This document shows positions 8,479 to 17,094 of a stretch of 64,000 bases of DNA, piece after piece. Both the position numbers and the translations under genes were made by a program. The first letter of the stretch is position 1; every line of letters begins with the position of its first letter. Source of the stretch: Aeromicrobium camelliae (lineage in GTDB: Bacteria; Actinomycetota; Actinomycetes; Propionibacteriales; Nocardioidaceae); contig NZ_RQJX01000009.1 of the NCBI RefSeq assembly GCF_003850045.1, positions 49,895 to 113,894 on the forward strand, given 5' to 3'. The notes beneath the pieces were generated by a model. It was not told the DNA's origin. It made no database searches and worked only from the letters and a program-made list of their open reading frames with translations.

Positions 8479-9452
8479 GACTTCTTGGCCTTCGGATCGA
8501 GGGCGTCGCGCACAGCGTCACCGAGCAGCATGAAGCTCAGGACCGTGATGGCGAGGGCGCCGGCGGGGAAGAACAGGACGTGCAGGTTGCTGCCCGAACG
8601 CACCTGGCTCTGAGCGGCGGCGATGTCGTTGCCCCACGAGACGACGCTCGGGGGCAGTCCGATGCCGAGGAACGACAGCGTGGCCTCCGCGACGATGTAC
8701 ACACCGAGGGAGACAGTCGCGGTGACGATCACCGGGGCCAGCGAGTTGGGGATCACGTGACGCCACAGGTTGCTGCGCCGGGTGGCGCCGATGGCCCGTG
8801 CGGCGTCGATGAACTCCAGCGACTTGATCTCGAGCACCGCACCACGAGCGATACGCGTCATCTGCGGCCAGCCGAACACCGCCAGCACCAGCACCACGGC
8901 CAGCACACCGCCCCAGTAGCCCCGGTTCGACCAGACGTTGTTGAGCGACGAGAGCAGCACGATCGCGCCGAGGATCAGCGGGATGGCGAAGAAGACGTCG
9001 GCGATGCGCGAGATGATCGTGTCGGTCCACTTGCCGTAGAAGCCGGCGATCGCTCCCGTCAGCAGCCCGACGAACGTCACGAACAGCATCGTCAAAATGC
9101 CCACCGTGACGGAGGCACGCGCCCCGTAAATCACCCGCGAGAACACGTCATAACCCTGGCGGTCGAAGCCGAACCAGTGGCCCGCTGACGGCCCTTCCAG
9201 GCTGCGCGACAGCTGGGCTTGGCGCGGGTTGATGTCAGTGAACAGCCCCGGGAAGAGGACGACGATGAAGATGAAGACCAGCAGCACCGCGGAGACCCAG
9301 AAGATCCAGTTGCTGCGCAACTGCTTCCAGGCCTCCTTCCACTGGCCCTCCGGCGGCGCGCTCGTGTCGACCGTCCCGGTCTCCTCGAGCGGCGTATCGG
9401 CCGCGGGGGCGACGTAGATCGTCTGACCAGGCAAAGGAGTCATGTCAGGCAT
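8475..9452 (-). CDS. Peptide ABC transporter permease, DppC type
   Basis: This 325-aa inner-membrane permease has a 35-40 residue cytoplasmic N-terminal stretch and about six membrane spans. The first is WIFWVSAVLLVFIFIVVLFP. The cytoplasmic loop ARAIGATRRSNLWRHVIPNS is the EAA-type contact with the ATPase. The segment HWFGFDRQGYDVFSRVIYGA is typical of DppC/OppC. It overlaps the dppB-type gene by 8 bp and the ATPase by 4 bp, showing tight translational coupling. It should pair with the DppB-type protein to form the translocation pore. Confidence 0.92.
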   Translation of the reverse strand: MPDMTPLPGQTIYVAPAADTPLEETGTVDTSAPPEGQWKEAWKQLRSNWIFWVSAVLLVFIFIVVLFPGLFTDINPRQAQLSRSLEGPSAGHWFGFDRQGYDVFSRVIYGARASVTVGILTMLFVTFVGLLTGAIAGFYGKWTDTIISRIADVFFAIPLILGAIVLLSSLNNVWSNRGYWGGVLAVVLVLAVFGWPQMTRIARGAVLEIKSLEFIDAARAIGATRRSNLWRHVIPNSLAPVIVTATVSLGVYIVAEATLSFLGIGLPPSVVSWGNDIAAAQSQVRSGSNLHVLFFPAGALAITVLSFMLLGDAVRDALDPKAKKS

Positions 9453-10371
9453 AGCGAATCCTCGGGTCGAGAGCGGCGTACAGCAGGTCGACGAGCAGGC
9501 TCATGACGACGTAGACGAGCACCATGACGGTGACCACCGAGACCACCGTCGGCCCTTCGCCTCGCAGCACGGCCTGATACGCGAGATTGCCGATGCCGGG
9601 AATGTTGAAGATGCCCTCGGTCACGATCGCGCCGGCCATGAGAGTGCCGAGATCGGCGCCGAGGAAGGTGACGACGGGGATCAGCGAGTTGCGCAGCACG
9701 TGCCTGCGGTTGACCTCGCTCTCGCTCAGGCCCTTGGCCCGGGCGGTACGCACGTGGTCCGCGGTGAGGTTCTCGACGACCGAGGTGCGCGTCAGGCGCA
9801 GCACGTAGGCGAAGGACACCAGGCCGAGCACGGTGGCTGGGAGGATGAGGCGGGTGATCGAGGCGTCGCCGCCGACCGTCGCCGGCGCCCACTGCAACTG
9901 GACGCCGAACACCAGCTGCAGCATGAAGCCGAGGACGAAGATCGGCACGGCGATGACGAGCAGCGAGACCACGAGCATCGTGGAGTCGAACAGCTTGCCG
10001 CGGCGAAGACCGGCGTAGAAGCCGGCGATGATGCCGAGCACGGCCTCGATCACGAGGGCCATCAGGGCGAGCTTGAGGGTGACCGGGAACGCGCGGCCGA
10101 TGAGGTCGGCGACGGGCTGGCCGGAGTACGAGAGGCCGAAGTCACCGGTGAGGGCGCCGCCGAGGAAGAGCAGCCACTGGACGATGAACGGCTGGTCGAG
10201 GTTGTACTGCGCCTCGAGTTGCGCCTTGACGGACTCGGAGACCGGCTTTTCTCCGAACAGCGCCAAGATGGGGTCGCCGGGCTGCAGGAACACCATCGCG
10301 TAGATGAGCAACGTGGCGCCCAACACCACGGGAATCGCCTGCAGCAGGCGTTTGCCGACATACCACCACAT
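9445..10371 (-). CDS. Peptide ABC transporter permease, DppB type
   Basis: This 308-aa permease starts MWWYVGKRLLQAIPVVLGAT, the usual DppB/OppB N-terminal helix, and has about six membrane spans. The EAA-like loop TARAKGLSESEVNRRHVLRN precedes the last spans. It follows the binding-protein gene after a 129-bp gap that contains a strong hairpin, and it overlaps the next permease by 8 bp. The ATG at 10371 follows AGGAGGTCC. It forms the channel with the DppC-type protein. Confidence 0.93.
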   Translation of the reverse strand: MWWYVGKRLLQAIPVVLGATLLIYAMVFLQPGDPILALFGEKPVSESVKAQLEAQYNLDQPFIVQWLLFLGGALTGDFGLSYSGQPVADLIGRAFPVTLKLALMALVIEAVLGIIAGFYAGLRRGKLFDSTMLVVSLLVIAVPIFVLGFMLQLVFGVQLQWAPATVGGDASITRLILPATVLGLVSFAYVLRLTRTSVVENLTADHVRTARAKGLSESEVNRRHVLRNSLIPVVTFLGADLGTLMAGAIVTEGIFNIPGIGNLAYQAVLRGEGPTVVSVVTVMVLVYVVMSLLVDLLYAALDPRIRYA

Positions 10372-10456
10372 GGGCAGGACCTCCTGATCGAGGGATCAAT
10401 CTACTCCCCTGCGGTGGGTCGCACCGGCGCGCGGGGGGAGGGTGGGTTCACACACG

Positions 10457-10490
10457 GGTGGGGCGACACCCCGAGAGGTGTCGCCCCACC
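10457..10490 (-). terminator. Perfect hairpin between binding-protein gene and permease genes
   Basis: The 14-nt arms GGTGGGGCGACACC and GGTGTCGCCCCACC flank a 6-nt loop, starting 11 bp after the stop of the binding-protein gene. No T-run follows on the minus strand. It may partially terminate transcription or protect the upstream message, giving more binding protein than permease. Confidence 0.75.
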
Positions 10491-10500
10491 ACAGTGGTGA

Positions 10501-12114
10501 TTACTTGGTGACGCGCTGGAGCTCCGGCTTGTTCTGCCAGTTGAACTCCACGTTGTTGACACCCTCTGCCGCCGCGGCGGAGATGTTGGTGTTCCACAGC
10601 GGGATCGCGGGCAGATCCTCCATGAGGATCGCCTGCGCGTCAGCAAGCGCCTGATAGCGCTCCTCGTCGTTCTGCGCGCTCGAGGCCTTGACCAGCAGCT
10701 CGTCGAACTCCGGGTTGCTGTAGTCGCCGTCGTTCGAGCCGGCGCCCGTGCCGAAGACCGGGCCGAGGTAGTTGTAGATCGACGGGTAGTCAGGCTGCCA
10801 GCCGGTACGGAACGCCGTGCCGATGGTGCGGTTGGTCACGAGCTCGCGCAACTCGGCGAACGTCGGGAACGCCTTCGGCTCCGCCTCGATCTCGAGGTTG
10901 GTGCGCCACTGGTTGACGACCGCCTCGACCCATTCCTTGTTGCCCGCGCCGTCGGCGTTGTACGACAGCTCGAACGTGCCCTCGAAGGGGCTGATGGCGT
11001 CGGCCTGGGCCCAGAGATCCTTGGCCTTGTCGGCGTCGAACTCGAGGACCTCGTTGCCCTCGACATCCTCGGTGTAACCGGGCATCAGCGGCGAGCTGAA
11101 GTCGGTCGAGGGCGAACGCGAGTCGTCGAAGATCTTGGAGGTGATCTCCTCGCGGTCGATCGCCATCGAGAGGGCCTGACGACGCAGCTTGCCCTCCTCG
11201 TCCTCACCGAAATGCGGGAGCGAGGACGGGATGGTGATGGTCGAGTTGACCGAACCGGGCTCGGAGAACGCCTGCACCGAGTCGTCGTTCTCGTAGGTGG
11301 TCAGCGCGCTCGGCGGCACCTGGTCGAGCACGTCGAGGTTGCCCGACTGGACGTCGGTGTACGCGGCGTCGGGATCCTGGTAGAACTTGTAGGTGATGCC
11401 GTCGTTCTGCGCCTTGCGGTTGCCGTCGTAGTCCTCGTTCGGGACGAGCACGGCCTCGACGTCGTGCTCCCACGTCTCGAGCGTGTAGGGGCCGTTGCTG
11501 ATCGGCTTCTCGCCGAAGGCCTCCATGTCCTCGAACGCGACCTCCGGCAGCGGGAAGTACGCCGAGTAGCCCAGGCGGCCCGGGAAGTCGGCCTCGGCGT
11601 TCTTGAGCTTGATCGTGAAGGTCAGGTCGTCGACGACGTTGAGACCGGAGATCGTGTCACCGCTCTCGATCGTGCCGTCGGCCGTGGTGCCCTCGATCGG
11701 GTAGTAGAAGTACGCGCCGAGCTGAGCGTTCTCGGGGTTGGCGCCGTAGTTCCACGCGTCCACGAAGGAGTTGGCCGTGACGGGGCTGCCGTCGGAGAAC
11801 GTCCAGCCGTCCTTGAGCTTGACGGTCCAGGTGACGTTGTCCTCGGACTCGATCGACTCGGCGACCTCCATCTCGGTCTCGCCATCGGTCGTGTACGACA
11901 CGAGGCCGGCGAAGATGAGGTCGATGATGTTGCCGCCGCCCACCTCGTTGGTGTTGCTCGGCACGAGGGGGTTCTGGGGCTCGATGCTGTTCGACGTGAT
12001 GACGTTGTTGGCGCTGTCGCCGCCACCGTCTCCACCGCCGCAGGCAGCCAGGGTCAGGCTGCCGGCCGCGACCAGCGCGATGCCCGCCAGGCGTGTCCGC
12101 CGAGTGAGTCGCAT
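10501..12114 (-). CDS. Peptide ABC transporter substrate-binding lipoprotein (SBP family 5)
   Basis: This 537-aa extracellular lipoprotein begins MRLTRRTRLAGIALVAAGSL and has lipobox LTLAAC with lipidated Cys25. A Gly/Asp-rich linker follows. The remainder matches the DppA/OppA fold, including NVTWTVKLKDGWTFSDGSPV and the closing DLPAIPLWN segment. The ATG at 12114 is preceded by AGGAGGAAAA, a strong ribosome site; an upstream in-frame start at 12171 has no signal-peptide logic. It is the first gene of the operon with two permeases and a double ATPase. It probably binds oligopeptides, although this family also includes binders of nickel, haem and other ligands. Confidence 0.93.
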   Translation of the reverse strand: MRLTRRTRLAGIALVAAGSLTLAACGGGDGGGDSANNVITSNSIEPQNPLVPSNTNEVGGGNIIDLIFAGLVSYTTDGETEMEVAESIESEDNVTWTVKLKDGWTFSDGSPVTANSFVDAWNYGANPENAQLGAYFYYPIEGTTADGTIESGDTISGLNVVDDLTFTIKLKNAEADFPGRLGYSAYFPLPEVAFEDMEAFGEKPISNGPYTLETWEHDVEAVLVPNEDYDGNRKAQNDGITYKFYQDPDAAYTDVQSGNLDVLDQVPPSALTTYENDDSVQAFSEPGSVNSTITIPSSLPHFGEDEEGKLRRQALSMAIDREEITSKIFDDSRSPSTDFSSPLMPGYTEDVEGNEVLEFDADKAKDLWAQADAISPFEGTFELSYNADGAGNKEWVEAVVNQWRTNLEIEAEPKAFPTFAELRELVTNRTIGTAFRTGWQPDYPSIYNYLGPVFGTGAGSNDGDYSNPEFDELLVKASSAQNDEERYQALADAQAILMEDLPAIPLWNTNISAAAAEGVNNVEFNWQNKPELQRVTK

Positions 12115-12312
12115 GGGGTTTTCCTCCTGTACATGGGTACGCCAGATCAGGCGCAACCTCATTGCTATCACTCAGGACGGGTGCTCCGACAGAGGGCGAC
12201 AGGCACCTTAATCAAAGTGTTACCGAACCGATGAGCCATCGCGAAGGGTTCACGCGAGCTATGGACAACCCGATCATCGGAGGCCGTATCGCGATCGCGG
12301 CGCGGCGAGTCC

Positions 12313-13197
12313 CTAGCGGCGGCGGAGGTTCCGGAGCCGCGGGAGGGCGAGGTCGCCGTCGTAGTACGCCCAGACGATGTACGCGAAGGGTCCCAGCTCT
12401 CGCGCCTGCTCGACGACGGCGGGCTCGACGGAGCCGTCGAGATCGTCGAGGACCCGCGCCCAGGATCGCTCGAGCTCACCAGGACGTCGCGGGGTGTACG
12501 ACAACTCGCGTGCAAGTCGTTGCGCGCGCCGCCGCGCCTCCCGCACCCCGTCTTGCGCCCGCGTCCGGGGACGAGCGGGCTTCCCGCCCGTCGCGTGGCG
12601 ACGCCCGGCGAGGACGCCGCTCGCCACGAGCAACGCCGCGACGCTGAGCGACCACGACAGTACGGGCCGTGCGCCGACCGCCTCGACCATCGCCCCGTAT
12701 CGCAGGCTCATGAGGAGGCCCGCCAGCACCGCGACGACCGCGACGAGCACCGCGGCCGGCAGCATCGACGGCGACTGGCGGACGGCAGCAGGAAGCGGCA
12801 GCATCGCGAGGAGCAGCAGGACGCCCGCGCCGACGACGACCGCCGGCTCCGCGATCGTCATCATCAGCACCGGGTCCTGGGTGTCGCGCCCCTTCGGCGG
12901 CAGCGTGACCGCGGTGCCGACGAATCCGGCGACGACGCCGACGATGTAGACGGTCCACCACAGCGGCGGCTGCCGGGGCGCGGACGAGGTCACCGCCGAA
13001 CGCTCCCCTCGACCCTCAGCCGCCATGCGGCGCACGATCTCGGCGCGGAGCAGGGCGAGGTCGATGACGCGGTCGACCCACGCCCGCTCACTCCCGTGCC
13101 GGGCGGCCCGACCCGCCGGGATCAGCGCGCTCGCCCGTGACACCACCGTCGCGATCGCCGTGTCGTCGCCGGCGAGCCGCACGACCGATGACCTCAT
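12313..13197 (-). CDS. Hypothetical four-span membrane protein
   Basis: I do not recognise this 294-aa protein. About 80 hydrophilic residues precede four likely membrane spans: near 79-100 ([20 protein letters not shown]), 119-140, 146-168 and 180-198. A basic, Arg-rich cytoplasmic C-terminal region of about 95 residues follows and includes [20 protein letters not shown]. The hydrophobic periodicity supports this strand over the opposite open frame. It stands alone between the transporter operon and etfBA, separated from etfA by a terminator. No catalytic motif is visible. Confidence 0.65.
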   Translation of the reverse strand: MRSSVVRLAGDDTAIATVVSRASALIPAGRAARHGSERAWVDRVIDLALLRAEIVRRMAAEGRGERSAVTSSAPRQPPLWWTVYIVGVVAGFVGTAVTLPPKGRDTQDPVLMMTIAEPAVVVGAGVLLLLAMLPLPAAVRQSPSMLPAAVLVAVVAVLAGLLMSLRYGAMVEAVGARPVLSWSLSVAALLVASGVLAGRRHATGGKPARPRTRAQDGVREARRRAQRLARELSYTPRRPGELERSWARVLDDLDGSVEPAVVEQARELGPFAYIVWAYYDGDLALPRLRNLRRR

Positions 13198-13219
13198 CGG
13201 CGCCTCCTCCCTTCAGTGG

Positions 13220-13256
13220 CGAAGGCCCCCGGATGAGCATCATCCAGGGGCCTTCG
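13220..13256 (-). terminator. Terminator hairpin after etfA
   Basis: Arms CGAAGGCCCCCGGATG (13220-13235) and CATCCAGGGGCCTTCG (13241-13256) pair with one mismatch around a 5-nt loop. The hairpin begins 16 bp after the etfA stop. It lacks a clear U-tract, as is common for actinobacterial terminators. Confidence 0.8.
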
Positions 13257-13272
13257 TCCAGCGCGCGGGCGA

Positions 13273-14220
13273 TCAGCCCTTGCGCTTCTTGATCTCCTCG
13301 GTGGCCTGCGGCAGCACCTGCTTCAGGTCGCCCACGACGCCGAAGTCGACGAGCTCGAAGATCGGCGCCTCGTCGTCCTTGTTGACCGCGACGATCGTCT
13401 TCGAGGTCTGCATGCCGGCCCGGTGCTGGATGGCGCCGGAGATGCCGTTGGCGATGTAGAGCTGCGGCGAGACGGTCTTGCCGGTCTGGCCCACCTGGAA
13501 GGTGTGGGGGTACCAGCCGGAGTCCACCGCGGCGCGCGAGGCGCCGACGGCGGCACCGAGAGCGTCGGCGAGCGCCTCGACGTCGGAGAAGTCGCCACCC
13601 GTGCCACGGCCGCCGGAGACGACGATCGCGGCCTCGGTGAGCTCGGGACGACCCGAGGTCTCCTTGGGCTTGTTCGAGGTGATCTTGGCGGTCTTCGACA
13701 CCTCGGCCACCTCGGCGGAGACCGCCTCGACGGCGCCGGCACCGGAAGCCTGCTCCGGCGCTGCCGAGTTCGGCTTGACCGCGATGATCGGCGTGCCCTT
13801 GGTGACCTGCGCGGCGACCGTGAAGTTGCCGGCGAACACCGACTGGGTCGTGGTGATCGTGCCGCCATCGACGGTGACGTCCACGGCGTCGGTGATCAGA
13901 CCGGACTCGGTCCGCAGCGCGACGCGAGCGGCGACCTCCTTGCCCTCGGTGGTGGAGGGGACGAGGACCGCGGCCGGGCTCTTCTCCTTGACCAGCTGCG
14001 TCACGCCGTCGGCCTTGGGGGCGACGAGGTACTCGCTGTAGGCGGCGTCGTCGAAGGTGTAGATCTTCTCGGCGCCGTACTCGGCCAGCACGCCGGTGTC
14101 GGCTGCACCGAAGACGACGGCGGAGGGCTCGCCGATGCGACGTGCGATGGTGAGGAGCTCCAGCGAGGGCTTGGTGACCTTGCCCTCGAGGGCATCGATG
14201 AGAACGAGGACTTCACTCAT
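13273..14220 (-). CDS. etfA: Electron transfer flavoprotein alpha subunit
   Basis: This 315-aa protein has the C-terminal FAD-binding domain signature near residues 230-270 ([20 protein letters not shown], then [19 protein letters not shown]). It also has the ETF N-terminal domain starting [13 protein letters not shown]. With EtfB it accepts electrons from acyl-CoA dehydrogenases and passes them to the quinone pool through ETF:quinone oxidoreductase. It follows etfB by 15 bp in the same operon. The nearby CoA-ester genes are natural sources of electrons. Confidence 0.96.
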   Translation of the reverse strand: MSEVLVLIDALEGKVTKPSLELLTIARRIGEPSAVVFGAADTGVLAEYGAEKIYTFDDAAYSEYLVAPKADGVTQLVKEKSPAAVLVPSTTEGKEVAARVALRTESGLITDAVDVTVDGGTITTTQSVFAGNFTVAAQVTKGTPIIAVKPNSAAPEQASGAGAVEAVSAEVAEVSKTAKITSNKPKETSGRPELTEAAIVVSGGRGTGGDFSDVEALADALGAAVGASRAAVDSGWYPHTFQVGQTGKTVSPQLYIANGISGAIQHRAGMQTSKTIVAVNKDDEAPIFELVDFGVVGDLKQVLPQATEEIKKRKG

Positions 14221-14235
14221 GATTCAGGCTCCTAC

Positions 14236-15015
14236 TCACACGAACTTCTTGGAGGCGAGGAACTCGACGAGCTTGACGCCGCCGTCTCCCTCGTCGGTGA
14301 TGATCTCGCCGGCCGTGCGCGGCGGGCGCGGGGTGTAGGACTCGACCTTGGTCCAAGCGTTGTCCAGCCCCACCTCGCTCGCGTCGATGCCCAGGTCGGC
14401 GAGCGTCCACTCCTCGACGGGCTTCTTCTTGGCGGCCATGATGCCCTTGAAGGACGGGTAGCGAGCCTCACCGGTCTGGTCCGTGACGCTCACGACGACC
14501 TTGCCGCTGGCCTCGATCTCCTGGGTGGCGGCGTCGCTGTCGCGACGGATCTTCACCGTGTCGCCCTCGACGGTGACCTCGGAGGCGTACGTGACCGCGG
14601 GCAGACCCAGTCGCTCGGCGACGAGCGTGGGAACGACGCCCATCGAGCCGTCGGTGGAGGCCATGCCGAAGAACACCATGTCGTACTCGAGCTTCTCGAT
14701 CGCCTTGGCGAGCACGAGCGAGGTGGCGAACGCGTCCGAGCCGGCGATGGCGTCGTCCTCGACGTGAACACCGGAGTCGGCGCCCATCTGCAGGGCCTTG
14801 CGCACGGCGTCGGCGGCATCGGCGGGACCGACCGTGAGCACGGTGACCTCACCCTCGCCGGCCTCGACGACCTGCAGAGCCTGTTCGACGGCGTACTCGT
14901 CGAGCTCGGACAGCAGACCGTCGACGTTCTCGCGGTCGACGGTGTTATCGGCTTCGAACGTACGGTCGGCCGTGGCGTCCGGCACGTACTTCACAGCGAC
15001 AACGATCTTGGTCAC
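14236..15015 (-). CDS. etfB: Electron transfer flavoprotein beta subunit
   Basis: This 259-aa protein starts VTKIVVAVKYVPDATADRTF, the standard EtfB N-terminus. The GTG at 15015 has AGGAGG about 6 nt upstream, so it was chosen over an in-frame ATG 81 bp further out. The AMP-binding and recognition-loop regions follow (VLTVGPADAADAVRKALQMG and ARYPSFKGIMAAKKKPVEEW). EtfB forms the heterodimer with EtfA. The upstream region holds two separate palindromic sites, a 21-bp perfect one and one resembling those of the ethylmalonyl-CoA genes, so this operon is probably regulated with acyl-CoA metabolism. Confidence 0.96.
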   Translation of the reverse strand: MTKIVVAVKYVPDATADRTFEADNTVDRENVDGLLSELDEYAVEQALQVVEAGEGEVTVLTVGPADAADAVRKALQMGADSGVHVEDDAIAGSDAFATSLVLAKAIEKLEYDMVFFGMASTDGSMGVVPTLVAERLGLPAVTYASEVTVEGDTVKIRRDSDAATQEIEASGKVVVSVTDQTGEARYPSFKGIMAAKKKPVEEWTLADLGIDASEVGLDNAWTKVESYTPRPPRTAGEIITDEGDGGVKLVEFLASKKFV

Positions 15016-15092
15016 GAGGACCCTCCTGTGAAATCGGGGCGTGAGCCCGGCTGGGACCCACGGCAGTCTGACGACTGGTCGGATCAACCTTG

Positions 15093-15113
15093 CCATGTGA
15101 AGACTTCACATGG
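15093..15113 (-). promoter_or_regulatory. Perfect 21-bp palindrome upstream of etfBA
   Basis: CCATGTGAAG and CTTCACATGG (10 bp each) flank a single central A, 78 bp upstream of the etfB start. The spacing, symmetry and position fit an operator for a dimeric regulator. No related copy was seen elsewhere in the window, so the regulator is unknown. Confidence 0.6.
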
Positions 15114-15140
15114 TGAGGCGACCCTTTCTTAACGAGCGAT

Positions 15141-15157
15141 GTTACCCACAGGTTAAC
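15141..15157 (-). promoter_or_regulatory. Candidate acyl-CoA operator/promoter upstream of etfBA
   Basis: Read on the minus strand it is GTTAACC-TGT-GGGTAAC. It resembles sites ahead of ccr, ecm, the thiolase and the 3-hydroxyacyl-CoA dehydrogenase, but is 1 bp longer than the 16-bp form. The right half GGTAACAT could be the -10 hexamer. It lies 126 bp before etfB. Confidence 0.5.
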
Positions 15158-15188
15158 TACGCCACCGGCCGTGGCGCAGTGTCCTGAG

Positions 15189-16151
15189 TCACACCCGGCG
15201 GCGCCGTCCGGTGATCTGTCGCGAGAAGGCCTGCAGCGCGAAGCCGATGATGAGGTACGCGACGGCGGCGACGATCCAGGTGACGAGCGTGTCCAGCGGT
15301 GAGAGCTCCGCCCCGGTCCCGAGCGCCAGCGCGCGGCAGACCGGCTCGATCGCCTCGAAGAGACCGGCGGGCCGCTCCCCCAGCGCCAGCGTGAGCGCAC
15401 CGAGCGCCAGCACCACCGACGCCAGGCTTCCCACCGCCACGGCGCAGGAACCGAGGAACCGCACGACCCGCGCCAGCAGGGAACGGCGAGGGCTCGGCGG
15501 CGCGGGCACCGCGGTGTCCGCCGACGCCGAGCCGGCGAACTCCCGAGGCGCGCTCGGCAGGCCGGCGGTCATGCTCGGCGCAGAAGTCGCCCGGCTCTCG
15601 TCAGTCGCGTCGGCGGGGGATGCGTCGACGCTCGCAAGCCCGGCACCGTCGGCGTCCACCTCGGTTCCGGCCGTCGGCACCTCACTGGCCCCGGGCCCGA
15701 CCGGAGCATCGGAGTCGTCATCGGCCAGGACGACCGTCGACTCCGGTTGCGGGTCGGGCTCGACCATGGCCGTGTCCTCGCCAGCTGATGTCACCTCGCC
15801 CGAGCCAGGTGCCGTGCCGGTGCCGGCTTCCCCCTCGGCCAGGCGCGCGGCCTCGGCAGCCGCTTCCCGCTCAGCGGCTTCCGCCTCCTCGGCGAGACGC
15901 GCCGCCTCGGCGGCGGCAGCTTCACGCTCAGCGGCTTCTGCCGCGAGTCGCTCCGCTTCCAGCAGGGCGCGGGCCTCCTCGTGCTCGCGCTTGATGCGCT
16001 CCTCGGCCGCGCGCCGCGACTCCTCCAGCGCATCGCGTTCGTGACGGCGCTCGGTCCGTTCCTGATAGCGCCGCAGCGCCTCGTCCCGACGACGCCGCCG
16101 GGCCTCGGCGCGCAGCTGTCGCGCCCGCGCCTTGTCCTCGGAGGCACTCAT
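15189..16151 (-). CDS. Hypothetical Ala/Glu/Arg-rich coiled-coil protein with two C-terminal membrane spans
   Basis: I do not recognise this 320-aa protein. Residues 1-100 are a highly charged Ala/Glu/Arg region with heptad-like repeats (AERLAAEAAEREAAAAEAAR), probably a long coiled coil. Residues 105-210 are an acidic Ser/Thr/Pro/Ala linker. Two hydrophobic helices follow near 230-255 and 285-305, and the end is basic. The ATG at 16151 lies 2 bp after the stop of the enoyl-CoA hydratase gene, so the two are co-transcribed. The layout suggests a cytoplasmic coiled coil anchored in the membrane. The low-complexity segment makes homology searching unreliable. Confidence 0.65.
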   Translation of the reverse strand: MSASEDKARARQLRAEARRRRRDEALRRYQERTERRHERDALEESRRAAEERIKREHEEARALLEAERLAAEAAEREAAAAEAARLAEEAEAAEREAAAEAARLAEGEAGTGTAPGSGEVTSAGEDTAMVEPDPQPESTVVLADDDSDAPVGPGASEVPTAGTEVDADGAGLASVDASPADATDESRATSAPSMTAGLPSAPREFAGSASADTAVPAPPSPRRSLLARVVRFLGSCAVAVGSLASVVLALGALTLALGERPAGLFEAIEPVCRALALGTGAELSPLDTLVTWIVAAVAYLIIGFALQAFSRQITGRRRRV

Positions 16152-16153
16152 GA

Positions 16154-16933
16154 TCAGCGCCCGCTGAACGTGGCCTTGCCCGGGCCGTTCTCGATGAACG
16201 ACGCCATGCCGGCCTTCTGGTCCTCGGTCGCGAAGAGTCCGGTGAATCCGGCCCGTTCGATCTCCAGACCGGTCTGCAGGTCCGTCTCCAGACCGCGATC
16301 CACGACGTCCTTCGCCACGCGCAACGCCAGGGCCGGACCGCCGACGAACTGGCGCGCCCACGCGACCGCCTCCTCATAGACCCGGTCGGCGGGGTGAACC
16401 GCGTCGACCAGGCCGATGCGCAACGCTTCCTCGGCGTCGACGAAACGGCCGGTGTAGATGAGCTCCTTGGCCTTCGCCGGCCCGACGAGACGTGCGAGGC
16501 GCTGCGTTCCGCCGGCGCCGGGGATGATGCCCAGCAGGATCTCGGGCTGGCCGAGCTTGGCGTTGTCGGCGCAGAAACGCACGTCGGTGGCGAGCGCGAC
16601 CTCGCAGCCACCGCCGAGCGCGAAACCGGTGACGGCGGAGACGGTGGGCTTGCCGATCGCGGCGAGCGCGCGCGTGAAGTCCTGGAGCAGGTGACCGTGC
16701 GCGAGCATCTCGCGATACCCCATCTCGGCCATCTCCTTGATGTCCGCCCCGGCAGCGAAGACCCGCTCCCCGCCGTAGACGACGACGGCCGCGACATCCT
16801 CGCGGCGGTCGGCCTCGCGCGCGGCCTCGACGATCTCCTCCTGCATCTGAGCGTCGAGGGCGTTCATCTTCGGACGGTCCAGGCGAAGCGTGCCGACACC
16901 GTCGGTGACCTCGAGCCGTGCGTACTCTCCCAC
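16154..16933 (-). CDS. echA: Enoyl-CoA hydratase/isomerase (crotonase family)
   Basis: This 259-aa enzyme starts VGEYARLEVTDGVGTLRLDR. The GTG at 16933 follows GGAAAGGAA. It keeps the oxyanion-hole segment FAAGADIKEM and both catalytic glutamates, in FALGGGCEVAL and in QPEILLGIIPGAGGTQR. These are the pair that hydrate trans-2-enoyl-CoA to (S)-3-hydroxyacyl-CoA. It could interconvert 3-hydroxybutyryl-CoA and crotonyl-CoA for the crotonyl-CoA carboxylase/reductase encoded 10 kb away, or serve beta-oxidation. It is followed closely by the coiled-coil membrane protein gene and is divergent from the PTS operon. Confidence 0.9.
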   Translation of the reverse strand: MGEYARLEVTDGVGTLRLDRPKMNALDAQMQEEIVEAAREADRREDVAAVVVYGGERVFAAGADIKEMAEMGYREMLAHGHLLQDFTRALAAIGKPTVSAVTGFALGGGCEVALATDVRFCADNAKLGQPEILLGIIPGAGGTQRLARLVGPAKAKELIYTGRFVDAEEALRIGLVDAVHPADRVYEEAVAWARQFVGGPALALRVAKDVVDRGLETDLQTGLEIERAGFTGLFATEDQKAGMASFIENGPGKATFSGR

Positions 16934-17094
16934 TTGCGCGTTCCTTTCCTCCCGGCGCACCGGCCGACGACTACTTCCCGCATCGTCCCACGTCACGCGG
17001 CCGGAGTTGACAGGGACGTGAGCCACGTCGCAAACTCACATGAAGCCACACAAACACACACATATCCACGAAGTGGCTCGAGAAAGTAGACGTC

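Noticed and set aside
12115..12312. Further copy of the GTTACC/GGTAAC operator upstream of the peptide-binding protein
   Set aside because: Only one half-site (GTTACC in plus orientation, near 12219) is present; no partner at the right spacing.
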